Positions 7,094 to 14,337 are shown, counted from the first letter of the stretch. The stretch: DNA of 24,530 nt from Frateuria_A sp035695185 (GCF_035695185.1 NZ_DASSES010000205.1:1-24530), one strand, 5' to 3'. A program made the numbers and translations. Notes: a model not told the origin generated them from the sequence alone.

Positions 7094-8383
7094 ATGACGT
7101 CGACGCCTGCCCTTTCCTACTACCGCGCCACGGCCACCCCGTACGCTCCCTATGCGCCGCTCGAGGGCCGGCAGGAGGCGCGCGTGGCGGTGATCGGCGG
7201 CGGCTTTGCGGGCCTCAACACCGCCCTGGGCCTGGCTGAGCGCGGGCTGCGCGACGTGGTGCTGCTCGAGCGTGAGCAGGTCGGCTACGGTGCCTCCGGT
7301 CGAAACGGCGGCTTTGTCTTTGCCGGTTATTCGCTGGGTGAGCAGGCCCTGTTCGATCAGTTGGGCCAGGCGCGGGCGCGGGCGCTGTTCAGGCGCACCA
7401 TCGATGGCGTGCATTGCATCCGCAGGCGCATCGCCGATTACGCGATTTCCTGCGATGCGGTCGATGCCGGCGTGATCTGGGCGAACTGGTTCCGCGATCC
7501 GGGCGTGCTGCTGGAGCGCCAGCAATTGCTGGCCGAACGCTACGGCGTCCGGTGGGAGTGGCTGGGGGCAGCCGAGCTGGGCGAACTCGTGCACAGCCCT
7601 CGGTACCACGACGGGCTGTTCGAGCGCGATGCGTTGCACCTGCACCCGCTCAACTATGCGATCGGCCTGGCCGGCGCCGCGGCCGGGCAGGGCGTGCGCA
7701 TCCACGAACACAGCGAGGTACGCCAGCTGCGGCGTGAGGGCGCCCGCTGGCGCGTGCTGACCGCCGCCGGCGAGGTCCTGGCCGAGCAGGTCGTGCTGGC
7801 CTGCGGCGGCTACCTGGCCGGACTGGAGCGGCAGGTCGACCGCGCCATTCTGCCGATCGCCACCTATGTGATGGTGACCGAGCCGCTGGGCGATCGCCTG
7901 GCCGAGTGCCTGGCCACGCGTGCGGCCATTTACGACACGCGCTTCGCCTTCGACTACTACCGGCCCTTGCCGGACACGCGACTTCTCTGGGGCGGCCGCA
8001 TCTCGGTGCTCGATCGCTCGCCGCGTGCCGTGCAACGACTGCTGCGGCGCGACCTGCTACGCGTGTTTCCGCAGCTGGGCGAGGTCCGCGTCGACTACGC
8101 CTGGTCGGGCCTCATGAGCTATGCGCGTCACCAGATGCCACAGGTCGGTGGGCGCGGGAACGGCCTCTGGTGGGCGCAGGCCTTCGGCGGCCATGGGTTG
8201 AGTTCGACCTGCGCGGCTGGCGAACTGCTGGCCGCGGCGATTGCCGAGGATGACCAGGCGTGGCGCCAGTTCGAGCAATATGGTCTGGCTCCCACCTATC
8301 GCCCGTTGGGTTTCATGGGAGCGCAGGCGAGCTACTGGCGTGCTGAACTGCGAGATTGGCTGAAGGCGAGACTGGAAGGATGA
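7094..8383 (+). CDS. FAD-dependent amine/amino-acid oxidoreductase (DadA/PuuB type)
   Basis: This 429-residue flavoprotein has the dinucleotide-binding motif VIGGGFAGLNTA at 34-45, an acidic end of the second strand (VVLLE, 55-59), and GYGASGRNGG (64-73). A C-terminal FGGHGLSSTCAAGELLAAAI completes the FAD site. The N-terminal SYYRATATPYAPYAPLEG resembles gamma-glutamylputrescine oxidase (PuuB), whose members are about 426 residues. Other DAO-family oxidases share these marks, so the substrate is not assigned. The ATG at 7094 is chosen because family alignment begins there; the frame extends to 7013 but that part is REP-flanking, arginine-rich and lacks family similarity. No polyamine genes lie nearby. 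The stop overlaps the csaA ATG. Confidence 0.85.
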   Translation: MTSTPALSYYRATATPYAPYAPLEGRQEARVAVIGGGFAGLNTALGLAERGLRDVVLLEREQVGYGASGRNGGFVFAGYSLGEQALFDQLGQARARALFRRTIDGVHCIRRRIADYAISCDAVDAGVIWANWFRDPGVLLERQQLLAERYGVRWEWLGAAELGELVHSPRYHDGLFERDALHLHPLNYAIGLAGAAAGQGVRIHEHSEVRQLRREGARWRVLTAAGEVLAEQVVLACGGYLAGLERQVDRAILPIATYVMVTEPLGDRLAECLATRAAIYDTRFAFDYYRPLPDTRLLWGGRISVLDRSPRAVQRLLRRDLLRVFPQLGEVRVDYAWSGLMSYARHQMPQVGGRGNGLWWAQAFGGHGLSSTCAAGELLAAAIAEDDQAWRQFEQYGLAPTYRPLGFMGAQASYWRAELRDWLKARLEG

Positions 8384-8718
8384 GCGTGGAAGACATCAGC
8401 TGGGCGGATTTCGAGAAGGTGCTCATAGCGGCCGGCACCATCGTGCGCGTGGAACCGTTTCCCGAGGCGCGCAAGCCGGCATGGAAGGTGTGGGCCGACT
8501 TCGGGCCCTACGGCGAGCGCAAGACCAGCGCGCAGATCGTCTCGCTTTATGCACCCGAGCAGTTGGTCGGCAAGCAGATCGTGGGCGTGCTCAATTTCCC
8601 CGAGAAGCAGATCGGGCCGTTCCGCTCGCAGTTCCTGCTGACCGGCTTCCATACCGATGCGGGCGTCGTCCTTACCACGGTCGACCGGGCGGTACCGAAC
8701 GGCGCGCGCATGGCTTGA
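8380..8718 (+). CDS. csaA: CsaA-type tRNA-binding-domain protein
   Basis: This 112-residue protein consists of a single EMAP/tRNA-binding OB domain, typical of CsaA (about 110 residues). CsaA is a tRNA-binding homodimer that in Bacillus has also been described as a secretion-related chaperone. Diagnostic segments are DFEKVLIAAGTIVRVEPFPEAR (residues 10-31, given as landmarks), KTSAQIVSLY, VLNFPEKQIGPFRSQ and the terminal VPNGARMA. The ATG at 8380 overlaps the preceding stop (ATGA). A GGAAGG directly abuts this ATG but is better spaced for a GTG at 8386, so the true start may be two codons later. It ends convergent with ygfZ. Confidence 0.9.
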   Translation: MSVEDISWADFEKVLIAAGTIVRVEPFPEARKPAWKVWADFGPYGERKTSAQIVSLYAPEQLVGKQIVGVLNFPEKQIGPFRSQFLLTGFHTDAGVVLTTVDRAVPNGARMA

Positions 8719-8726
8719 GTTTGGCG

Positions 8727-8750
8727 CACGGCTCGTGCCGGCGAGCCCGT
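8727..8750. terminator. Hairpin between convergent csaA and ygfZ
   Basis: GGCTCG (8730-8735) pairs with CGAGCC (8742-8747) around a 6-base loop, and the stem continues with CAC/GTG across a one-base bulge. There is no T run. Its position between convergent genes suggests a shared transcript-end structure, but function is unproven. Confidence 0.4.
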
Positions 8751-8831
8751 GCTGGACGCGCTGACGGTGATCCGGCCAATGCTGCGGGTGGCCAGCCCGC
8801 GTCGTAGGGGCCTTGGAACGAGTGTGCCCCG

Positions 8832-9623
8832 TCAACGGTCCTGCGTCTGCACGTGCACCGGCTTGCCGGCATGCATGACGGCGATACCGGAAGCGAGGCG
8901 GGCCTGCGCTTCGTCGGGTACCACGGCCAGTGCTTCGGCGGCGCTCTCCACCGCCACCACGTCGAGTAACCGGATCGCCGCCTGGCCATCCACTTCCAGT
9001 GTGTCGCCCGGTGTCAGCAGACATGACAGCCGCACGCGATGCAGATGTCGCTTGCTGCCGCCCCGATAGTGCATGCGTGCCACGATTTCCTGGCCGGGAT
9101 AGCAACCCTTGTCCAGTGACGTGGCATCGAGTGCGGCCAGGTCCAGCCAGGCGGGCAGTAGCTCGCCGGCGGTACCGGGCGCCAGCCAGGGCCAGCCGGC
9201 GCGGAGCTGCGGCAGGCGCCAGTGATCATCACCCTGCGCGGTGAGCTTCAGGCCGTGCGTACCGCAGCCGAGCACCAGACCGCCGTCCTGCTCGACGACG
9301 GCGTACCGCGGTGCGGCCGGCGTGGTCGCCAGCTGCTGCACCGGCAAGGCCCCGACACGCACCTTGGCGCGAAACACGTAGCGCTGTAGCTCGTCTGCCA
9401 ACGCCTGTGCCTGACCTCCGCGCAGCAGCAGTTGCAGACGCTGCCCATCCAGCCGGATCAGGTGGAACAAGGCGCGCACGCGGCCCTGCGCATCCAGCCA
9501 GGCACTGAATTGCCAGCAGCCATCGGCCAGCGAGGCGAGGTTGCTGCTGAATTGCGACTGGGCGAACGCAATCGCGTCCGGGCCTTCGAGAGCGACGAGC
9601 TCGGCGGGGTAGGTACTGGGCAT
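8832..9623 (-). CDS. ygfZ: YgfZ-type folate-binding protein (iron-sulfur protein maintenance)
   Basis: YgfZ is a GcvT-like, tetrahydrofolate-binding protein that helps assembly or repair of certain iron-sulfur enzymes in the cytosol. The diagnostic motif DKGCYPGQEIVARMHYRG is present at 171-188 with the key cysteine at 174. The N-terminal half has the GcvT-like fold pattern (LVALEGPDAIAFAQSQFSSN and ARGRV-like AQGRVRALF). The length of 263 is shorter than E. coli YgfZ (326) but normal for compact versions. I chose ATG 9623; the frame extends to a TTG at 9659 that adds 12 unlike residues. It is transcribed away from the sdh block, a meaningful neighbour because succinate dehydrogenase holds three iron-sulfur clusters. 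Confidence 0.92.
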   Translation of the reverse strand: MPSTYPAELVALEGPDAIAFAQSQFSSNLASLADGCWQFSAWLDAQGRVRALFHLIRLDGQRLQLLLRGGQAQALADELQRYVFRAKVRVGALPVQQLATTPAAPRYAVVEQDGGLVLGCGTHGLKLTAQGDDHWRLPQLRAGWPWLAPGTAGELLPAWLDLAALDATSLDKGCYPGQEIVARMHYRGGSKRHLHRVRLSCLLTPGDTLEVDGQAAIRLLDVVAVESAAEALAVVPDEAQARLASGIAVMHAGKPVHVQTQDR

Positions 9624-9691
9624 GGCGCATGAAATAAGGGAAGCACCACGTGAAGGCAAGATGCCGACAGGTTTTCACGCGCCAGTCAAGG

Positions 9692-9718
9692 TTGTGCTGC
9701 TCGGTCAGCGCGTATTAC
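9692..9718 (+). promoter_or_regulatory. Weak candidate promoter for the sdh block
   Basis: TTGTGC (9692-9697) and TATTAC (9713-9718) lie 15 bp apart in the 113-bp divergent gap between ygfZ and the DUF1674 gene. Spacing is short of the ideal 17, so this is only a candidate. Some promoter is expected in this gap because the genes diverge. Confidence 0.25.
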
Positions 9719-9736
9719 GCTTCTGCGGCTTTACTT

Positions 9737-9904
9737 ATGTCCGAGACCTCCTCCCAGAACGAATCCGCCCCTGCTTCCGCGCCCGCGGAGCAGCCCGCCG
9801 TGCCCGCGCGGCCGGCCCAGGGCGAGACGCGACCGGAGCGGCCGGCGCCGGATCCCACCCGCTACGGCGACTGGGAAAAGAACGGACGCTGCATCGACTT
9901 CTGA
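9737..9904 (+). CDS. DUF1674 protein, SDHAF4-like succinate dehydrogenase assembly factor
   Basis: This small protein of 55 residues has a low-complexity, proline/alanine/glutamate-rich N-terminal part and the family's conserved C-terminal block DPTRYGDWEKNGRCIDF. DUF1674 includes the mitochondrial factor SDHAF4 (Sdh8), which binds flavinated SdhA and assists its joining to SdhB. The position directly before sdhC supports the same role here. I chose ATG 9737; the frame opens earlier (9650) but the added residues overlap the divergent promoter region and lack family similarity. The function in bacteria is inferred from the family and context. Confidence 0.85.
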   Translation: MSETSSQNESAPASAPAEQPAVPARPAQGETRPERPAPDPTRYGDWEKNGRCIDF

Positions 9905-9990
9905 TCCGCCCGTGGCGGCGCGAGCCGGCACGGGGACATCGGGAGCGGGCGACTCGGGCGAGACGCGAATCCACTACACGGACAGCCGCC

Positions 9991-10386
9991 ATGGCAGACA
10001 CGCGACGACCGCTCTCACCGCATCTTTCCGTCTACAAGTGGCAAGTGCAGATGGTGACTTCCATCCTGCACCGCGCCACCGGCATCGCCCTGTCCGTGGG
10101 CCTGCTGCTGGTCGCCTGGGGGCTGATCGCACTGGCCGGGGGCGAGGAGCGTTTCGGCCACTTCACCGCCTTCGTCGGCAGCCCGGTCGGCCTCATTTTG
10201 CTGATCGGCTGGAGCTGGTCGCTGTTCTACCACCTGTGCAACGGCATCCGTCATCTGGTGCAGGACGGTGGCTACGGTTACGAGATCGTGCAGTTCGTGC
10301 GCTCGAGCTGGGCCTCGATCATCGTCAGCCTGCTGCTGACCGCGGCCGTCTGGGCCTACGTGCTGACCCTGGGAGCCGCCGCATGA
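9991..10386 (+). CDS. sdhC: Succinate dehydrogenase cytochrome b556 subunit
   Basis: SdhC is one of two membrane anchors of complex II; it holds haem b and part of the ubiquinone site. The 131-residue protein begins with a short basic region, then HLSVYKWQVQMVTSILHRATG. Ser24 and Arg28 in SILHR match the quinone-site Ser/Arg of the family. Three hydrophobic helices follow (about 29-49, 62-90, 106-127). FYHLCNGIRHL carries His81, which aligns with the haem-ligand histidine (His84 of E. coli). The stop TGA overlaps the sdhD ATG. ATG 9991 is chosen as the family start; the open frame reaches far upstream without family similarity. Confidence 0.96.
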   Translation: MADTRRPLSPHLSVYKWQVQMVTSILHRATGIALSVGLLLVAWGLIALAGGEERFGHFTAFVGSPVGLILLIGWSWSLFYHLCNGIRHLVQDGGYGYEIVQFVRSSWASIIVSLLLTAAVWAYVLTLGAAA

Positions 10387-10778
10387 GCGCCTATCCGAAG
10401 GAATACCGCAACCCGCTGAAGAAGGCCCGCGGCCTGGGCTCCGCCCAGCATGGCGTGAGCCACTGGTGGGTGCAGCGGGTGACCGCCATCGCGCTGGTCG
10501 GCCTGGGCATCTGGCTGGTCGCGCTCGTGCTGCGCATGCTGCACGCCGACTACGCCACCGCCCGCGCGCTGGTCGCGCGGCCGTGGAACGCGGTGCTGCT
10601 GATCGCCTTCGTCGTGACCTCGTTCTGGCACGCCGTGCTCGGCCTGCAGGTGGTCATCGAGGACTACGTGCACACCCGCTGGAAGGAAGCGACGCTCCTG
10701 ATGGCGATCAAGTTCATTGCCGTGCTGGCCACGTTGGCCGGCGTGCTCGCGGTGCTGCGCATCGCCCTGGGAGCGTGA
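10383..10778 (+). CDS. sdhD: Succinate dehydrogenase hydrophobic membrane anchor subunit
   Basis: SdhD is the second membrane anchor of complex II. The 131 residues contain three hydrophobic helices (about 33-54, 68-91, 104-128). His83 in SFWHAVLGLQ is the expected second haem ligand, and Asp94-Tyr95 in EDYV match the quinone-site Asp-Tyr of E. coli SdhD. The early segment SAQHGVSHWWVQRVTAI is typical. The start overlaps the sdhC stop (ATGA), and sdhA begins five bases after the TGA, so the operon is tightly coupled. Confidence 0.96.
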   Translation: MSAYPKEYRNPLKKARGLGSAQHGVSHWWVQRVTAIALVGLGIWLVALVLRMLHADYATARALVARPWNAVLLIAFVVTSFWHAVLGLQVVIEDYVHTRWKEATLLMAIKFIAVLATLAGVLAVLRIALGA

Positions 10779-10783
10779 GTTCG

Positions 10784-12571
10784 ATGGAAGCCTACAAGGT
10801 TCAGCAACACAAGTATGACGTGATCGTGGTCGGCGCCGGCGGCGCGGGCCTGCGCGCCACTTTCGGCCTGGCCGAGAAGGGCCTCAAGGCCGCGTGCATC
10901 ACCAAGGTCTTCCCGACCCGCTCGCACACCGTGGCGGCGCAGGGCGGCATCTCCGCCGCGCTGGGCAACATGGGCGAGGACGACTGGCGCTTCCACTTCT
11001 ACGACACCATCAAGGGCTCCGACTGGCTCGGCGACCAGGACGCGATCGAGTACATGTGCAAGGAGGCTCCGGCGGCGATCATCGAGCTGGAGCACTACGG
11101 CGTGCCGTTCTCGCGCACCGAGGAGGGCAAGATCTACCAGCGCCCGTTCGGTGGCATGACCACGCACTACGGCAAGGGCACCGCGCAGCGCACATGCGCC
11201 GCGGCCGACCGTACCGGTCACGCGATCCTGCACACGCTCTACCAGCAGGCGCTGGCGCATGACGCGGCGTTCTTCATCGAGTACTTCGCGATCGACCTGA
11301 TCTTCGACGAGCAGGGCGTCTGCCGTGGCGTGCTCGCGCTGGACATGAACGAGGGTACGCTGCACTTCTTCCGCGGCCATGCGGTGGTGCTGGCCACCGG
11401 CGGTTACGGCCGCGCCTACTTCAGCGCAACTTCCGCGCACACCTGCACCGGCGACGGCGGCGGCATGGTGCTGCGCGCGGGCCTCGCGCTGCAGGACATG
11501 GAATTCGTGCAGTTCCACCCGACTGGCATCTACGGTGCCGGCTGCCTGATCACCGAAGGCGTGCGCGGCGAGGGTGGTTATCTCACCAACTCCGAGGGCG
11601 AGCGCTTCATGGAGCGCTACGCGCCCAGCGCCAAGGATCTCGCTTCGCGCGACGTGGTCAGCCGCGCGATGACGATCGAGATCCGCGAAGGCCGCGGCGT
11701 GGGTCCGGAGAAGGACCACATCCACCTGAACCTGATGCACCTGGGCGCCGACGTGATCCACGAGCGCCTGCCGGGCATCGCCGAGTCGGCACGCATCTTC
11801 GCCGGCGTGGACGTGACCAAGGAGCCGATCCCGGTCATCCCGACGGTGCACTACAACATGGGTGGCATCCCGACCAACTACCACGGCGAAGTCGTGCAGA
11901 AGAAGGGCGATGACGTCGATGCCGTGGTGCCGGGCCTGTTCGCCATCGGCGAGGCGGCCTGCGTGTCGGTGCACGGCGCCAACCGCCTCGGTTCCAATTC
12001 GCTGCTCGACCTGGTGGTGTTCGGCCGCGCCGTAGCCGGCCGCTGCGCCGAGCTGATCAAGCCCAACTCGCTGCACAAGGACCTGCCGGCGAGCATCCTG
12101 GACAAGGCGCTGGGCCGCTTCGACGCGATCCGCTACGCCAAGGGCAACAAGCCGACCGCGCAGATCCGTGCCGAGATGCAGAAGACCATGCAGAAGGACG
12201 CCGCCGTGTTCCGTACCGGCGAGACGCTTGGCGAGGGTAAGCGCCGTATCTCCGAGGTGTTCGACTCGTTCAAGGACGTCAGCGTCACCGACCGCTCACT
12301 GGTGTGGAACTCCGACCTGATCGAGACGCTGGAACTGTCCAACCTGCTCGCGCAGGCGGTGGTCACCATGCACTCGGCCGAGCAGCGCATGGAAAGCCGT
12401 GGCGCGCACGCGCGCGAAGACTTCCCCGAGCGCGACGACGAGCACTGGATGAAGCACACCCTGGTCAGCCTCAGCGATGCGGGCCAGACCAGCTTCGACT
12501 TCCGCCCGGTGCACATGTACACGTTGACCGACGAGGTCGACGTGGTGCCGCCGAAGAAGCGCGTTTACTGA
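10784..12571 (+). CDS. sdhA: Succinate dehydrogenase flavoprotein subunit
   Basis: SdhA oxidises succinate to fumarate using covalently bound FAD, on the cytoplasmic side of the inner membrane. The 595 residues (588 in E. coli) include the FAD motif VIVVGAGGAGLRA (13-25) and TRSHTVAAQGGI, in which His48 is the expected site of covalent FAD attachment. HPTGIYGAGCLITEG, NMGGIPTNYHGEV and ANRLGSNSLLDLVVFG form the substrate and FAD pocket. The start ATG 10784 has GGGAG at 10769-10773. The frame remains open upstream into sdhD, but MEAYKVQQHKYD is the family-like start. Covalent flavination would be assisted by the nearby sdhE product. Confidence 0.98.
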   Translation: MEAYKVQQHKYDVIVVGAGGAGLRATFGLAEKGLKAACITKVFPTRSHTVAAQGGISAALGNMGEDDWRFHFYDTIKGSDWLGDQDAIEYMCKEAPAAIIELEHYGVPFSRTEEGKIYQRPFGGMTTHYGKGTAQRTCAAADRTGHAILHTLYQQALAHDAAFFIEYFAIDLIFDEQGVCRGVLALDMNEGTLHFFRGHAVVLATGGYGRAYFSATSAHTCTGDGGGMVLRAGLALQDMEFVQFHPTGIYGAGCLITEGVRGEGGYLTNSEGERFMERYAPSAKDLASRDVVSRAMTIEIREGRGVGPEKDHIHLNLMHLGADVIHERLPGIAESARIFAGVDVTKEPIPVIPTVHYNMGGIPTNYHGEVVQKKGDDVDAVVPGLFAIGEAACVSVHGANRLGSNSLLDLVVFGRAVAGRCAELIKPNSLHKDLPASILDKALGRFDAIRYAKGNKPTAQIRAEMQKTMQKDAAVFRTGETLGEGKRRISEVFDSFKDVSVTDRSLVWNSDLIETLELSNLLAQAVVTMHSAEQRMESRGAHAREDFPERDDEHWMKHTLVSLSDAGQTSFDFRPVHMYTLTDEVDVVPPKKRVY

Positions 12572-12592
12572 TAACCGGACCGGAGAGACAAC

Positions 12593-13372
12593 GTGGCAGA
12601 GTTCACGCTACCGAAGAATTCCAAGATCCAGTCCGGCAAGCATTACCCGGCCAAGGGCGCGACGAAGGCGCGCACCTTCAAGGTGTACCGCTGGAGCCCG
12701 GACGACGGCCAGAACCCGCGCGTCGACACCTACGAGGTCGACATGGCCACCTGTGGTCCGATGGTTCTGGACGCATTGCTGAAGATCAAGAACGAGATCG
12801 ATCCGACGCTCACGCTGCGCCGCTCCTGCCGCGAAGGCATCTGCGGTTCGTGCGCGATGAATATCGACGGCACCAACACGCTGGCCTGCACCAAGGCCAT
12901 CGACGACTGCAAGAGCGGCGAGGTCGCGATTTATCCGCTGCCGCACATGCCGGTGGTCAAGGACCTGGTGCCTGACCTCACGCACTTCTACGCGCAGTAC
13001 GCCTCGATCAAGCCGTGGATCCGCACGCAGAGCCCGGCACCGGCGCGCGAGCGCCTGCAGTCGCCGGAAGACCGCAAGCAGCTGGACGGCTACTACGAGT
13101 GCATCCTGTGCGCCTGCTGCTCGACCAGCTGCCCCAGCTACTGGTGGAACGGCGATCGGTACCTCGGTCCGGCCATCCTGCTGCAGGCCTACCGCTGGAT
13201 TGCCGACAGCCGTGACGAAGCCACCGGCGAACGCCTGGACGACCTGGAAGACCCGTTCAAGCTCTACCGCTGCCACACCATCATGAACTGCGCGCGGACC
13301 TGTCCGAAGGGTTTGAATCCGGCCAAGGCGATCGCGGAGATCAAGAAGCTGATGGTCGAGCGCCGCTCGTAA
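12593..13372 (+). CDS. sdhB: Succinate dehydrogenase iron-sulfur subunit
   Basis: SdhB passes electrons from FAD to the quinone site through three clusters. In the 259 residues the [2Fe-2S] ligands are Cys79, 84, 87 and 99 (SCREGICGSC...LAC). The [4Fe-4S] and [3Fe-4S] ligands are in CILCACCSTSCP (170-181) and CHTIMNCARTCPKG (227-240). The start is GTG at 12593 with GGAGAG at 12582-12587. Slightly longer than E. coli SdhB (238) because of an N-terminal extension (residues 1-25) like that of alphaproteobacterial and mitochondrial forms. It closes the sdhCDAB run; a repeat-rich gap follows. Confidence 0.98.
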   Translation: MAEFTLPKNSKIQSGKHYPAKGATKARTFKVYRWSPDDGQNPRVDTYEVDMATCGPMVLDALLKIKNEIDPTLTLRRSCREGICGSCAMNIDGTNTLACTKAIDDCKSGEVAIYPLPHMPVVKDLVPDLTHFYAQYASIKPWIRTQSPAPARERLQSPEDRKQLDGYYECILCACCSTSCPSYWWNGDRYLGPAILLQAYRWIADSRDEATGERLDDLEDPFKLYRCHTIMNCARTCPKGLNPAKAIAEIKKLMVERRS

Positions 13373-13386
13373 CAGCCGCATCTGGG

Positions 13387-13424
13387 CACCCTCTCCCCGC
13401 CGGGGAGAGGGCTGGGGTGAGGGG
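13387..13424 (-). repeat. Palindromic intergenic repeat, copy 1 (minus orientation)
   Basis: CCCTCTCCCC (13389-13398) and GGGGAGAGGG (13402-13411) form a perfect 10-bp stem with a 3-base loop, followed by CTGGGGTGAGGGG. Read on the minus strand it begins CCTCACCCCAGCCCTCT, the same unit as the copy at 13548-13585. It starts just 14 bases after the sdhB stop, so the stem may also protect or end the sdhCDAB transcript, although no T run is present. Confidence 0.8.
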
Positions 13425-13547
13425 CCACTCTTGCGACAAACGTTCACCAAGGCCGTTGCTGTGCCGCCAGAACACTTGAAGCGCGTCGCGCCCAGGCACC
13501 CGGCAAAGCGTGTCGAGGCTCTGTTCCGCTTTTCCCGCGAGCCCCGT

Positions 13548-13585
13548 CTCTCACCCCAACCCTCTCCCGAGAGGGGAGAGGGAGC
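13548..13585 (+). repeat. Palindromic intergenic repeat, copy 2 (plus orientation)
   Basis: This unit starts TCTCACCCCAACCCTCTCCC; its stem is CCCTCTCCC (13560-13568) with GGGAGAGGG (13574-13582) around GAGAG, ending in AGCC. It is an inverted copy of the element at 13387-13424, about 125 bp away. In translation such units give peptides like PQPSPERGEG, a common source of false small ORFs. This type of repeat is widespread in xanthomonad and pseudomonad intergenic DNA. Confidence 0.8.
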
Positions 13586-13615
13586 CAGGGCTGGCGCTTC
13601 GCGCCTCGTTTCACC

Positions 13616-13855
13616 ATGAGCCTCGCCCGCCTGCGCTGGCGTGCCCGCCGTGGCACGCGCGAACTCGACGCCCTGCTGGGCGGCTGGCTGGACGAGCGCT
13701 ACGCGGACGCCGACGCGCCGACGCGCCAGGCCTTTGACGAACTGCTCGATGCCCAGGATCCGGACCTCTGGGACTGGGTCATGGGTCACGCGCAGTCCCC
13801 GCGCAGCGACTGGCAGGCGATCATCGATGACATCCGCACCCGCCATCGGCTTTGA
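13616..13855 (+). CDS. sdhE: FAD assembly factor SdhE
   Basis: SdhE (YgfY, CptB; SDHAF2/Sdh5 in mitochondria) promotes covalent attachment of FAD to SdhA. The 79-residue protein matches the family length and has the diagnostic RGxxE motif as RRGTRELD (Arg12-Gly13-x-x-Glu16), then LLGGWLDERY and the acidic LDAQDPDLWDWVMG helix. The ATG is at 13616, just after the palindromic repeat region that separates it from sdhB by 243 bp. It may thus have its own promoter or be read at a reduced level from sdhCDAB. The downstream ygfX overlaps it by 29 bp. Confidence 0.94.
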   Translation: MSLARLRWRARRGTRELDALLGGWLDERYADADAPTRQAFDELLDAQDPDLWDWVMGHAQSPRSDWQAIIDDIRTRHRL

Positions 13856-14252
13856 CTACCGGCCCTCGCGGCTGCCGGCGCGGCTGCTGGCGCTGGTTAC
13901 CTTTCTCGCTTTCGTCGCCATCGCACTGAGCGGCGCACCGGTCGGAGCCAGGCTGCTGCTCGCGGCAGGCACTTCGGTGCTGGCCGTCACCGCGGTCCGG
14001 CGCTCGATGCACTCCGACATCACCGGCATAGGCTACGGCGCGGATGGCTGGGCCGTGTATCGGGCCGACCGTACGCAGCTTCCGGCCACGCTGCTCTCCC
14101 ATCGGGTGATCGGAACCTGCGTGCTGCTGCGTCTGAGGACCGACCGGGCGACCGAGACCCTGGTGCTGGCACCGGACAACAGCGACCCGGACATCCGCCG
14201 CCGCCTGCGCATGCGCCTGGCCGCGCAATCTCCCGTGGCTGGAATCCTGTAG
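13827..14252 (+). CDS. ygfX: YgfX/CptA-like membrane protein
   Basis: This 141-residue protein has two adjacent hydrophobic helices (about 18-34 and 38-56), then a soluble C-terminal part with GIGYGADGWAVYRAD, CVLLRLR and a basic end. The pattern matches YgfX (CptA), the partner of sdhE (ygfY) in many gammaproteobacteria, once described as a toxin acting on cytoskeletal proteins. Its link to flavination is debated. The ATG at 13827 lies inside sdhE (29-bp overlap), an unusually deep overlap that suggests coupled translation. The TAG stop is part of a REP-like element. Sequence divergence is high in this family, so the call rests on topology and context as well as similarity. Confidence 0.8.
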   Translation: MTSAPAIGFDYRPSRLPARLLALVTFLAFVAIALSGAPVGARLLLAAGTSVLAVTAVRRSMHSDITGIGYGADGWAVYRADRTQLPATLLSHRVIGTCVLLRLRTDRATETLVLAPDNSDPDIRRRLRMRLAAQSPVAGIL

Positions 14253-14271
14253 GAGCGCCCTGGGCGCGACC
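14249..14271 (+). repeat. REP-like palindromic element at the ygfX stop codon
   Basis: The unit starts TGTAGGAGCGCCC and continues TGGGCGCGAC. GCGCCC (14255-14260) and GGGCGC (14262-14267) form a perfect palindrome around one base. It fits the TGTAGGAGC...GCGAC repeat family found in xanthomonad and pseudomonad genomes, and is related to the pair at 6903-6968. Its first TAG is the stop codon of ygfX (14250-14252). Confidence 0.7.
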
Positions 14272-14337
14272 GTATCCTCAGAGATTGCGTTTGCACCCGA
14301 GAGCGCCCCGGCGTCTCGCGCGCGGCACTTTTCTGCG

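Noticed and set aside
4037..8035. A 1332-codon open frame on the minus strand across wbpM, galU and the oxidoreductase
   Set aside because: It lies opposite three well-recognised genes. Its translation is low-complexity and rich in His, Gln and Arg, as expected from the antisense of GC-rich codons, and it shows no domain.
9624..9659. TTG start for ygfZ at 9659
   Set aside because: It adds 12 unlike residues. ATG 9623 gives the normal family start.
9916..9927. CGGC-GCGA-GCCG mini-hairpin before sdhC
   Set aside because: The stem is only four base pairs and cannot be extended. Such motifs occur by chance in GC-rich sequence.
10664..12076. A 470-codon minus-strand frame opposite sdhD and sdhA
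   Set aside because: Antisense shadow of sdhA, with composition typical of the opposite strand of GC-rich genes and no recognisable motif.
13431..13619. A 62-codon plus-strand frame between sdhB and sdhE
   Set aside because: Its second half is the palindromic repeat read as PQPSPERGEGA, a known kind of false peptide. The first half has no similarity I recognise and no ribosome binding site.
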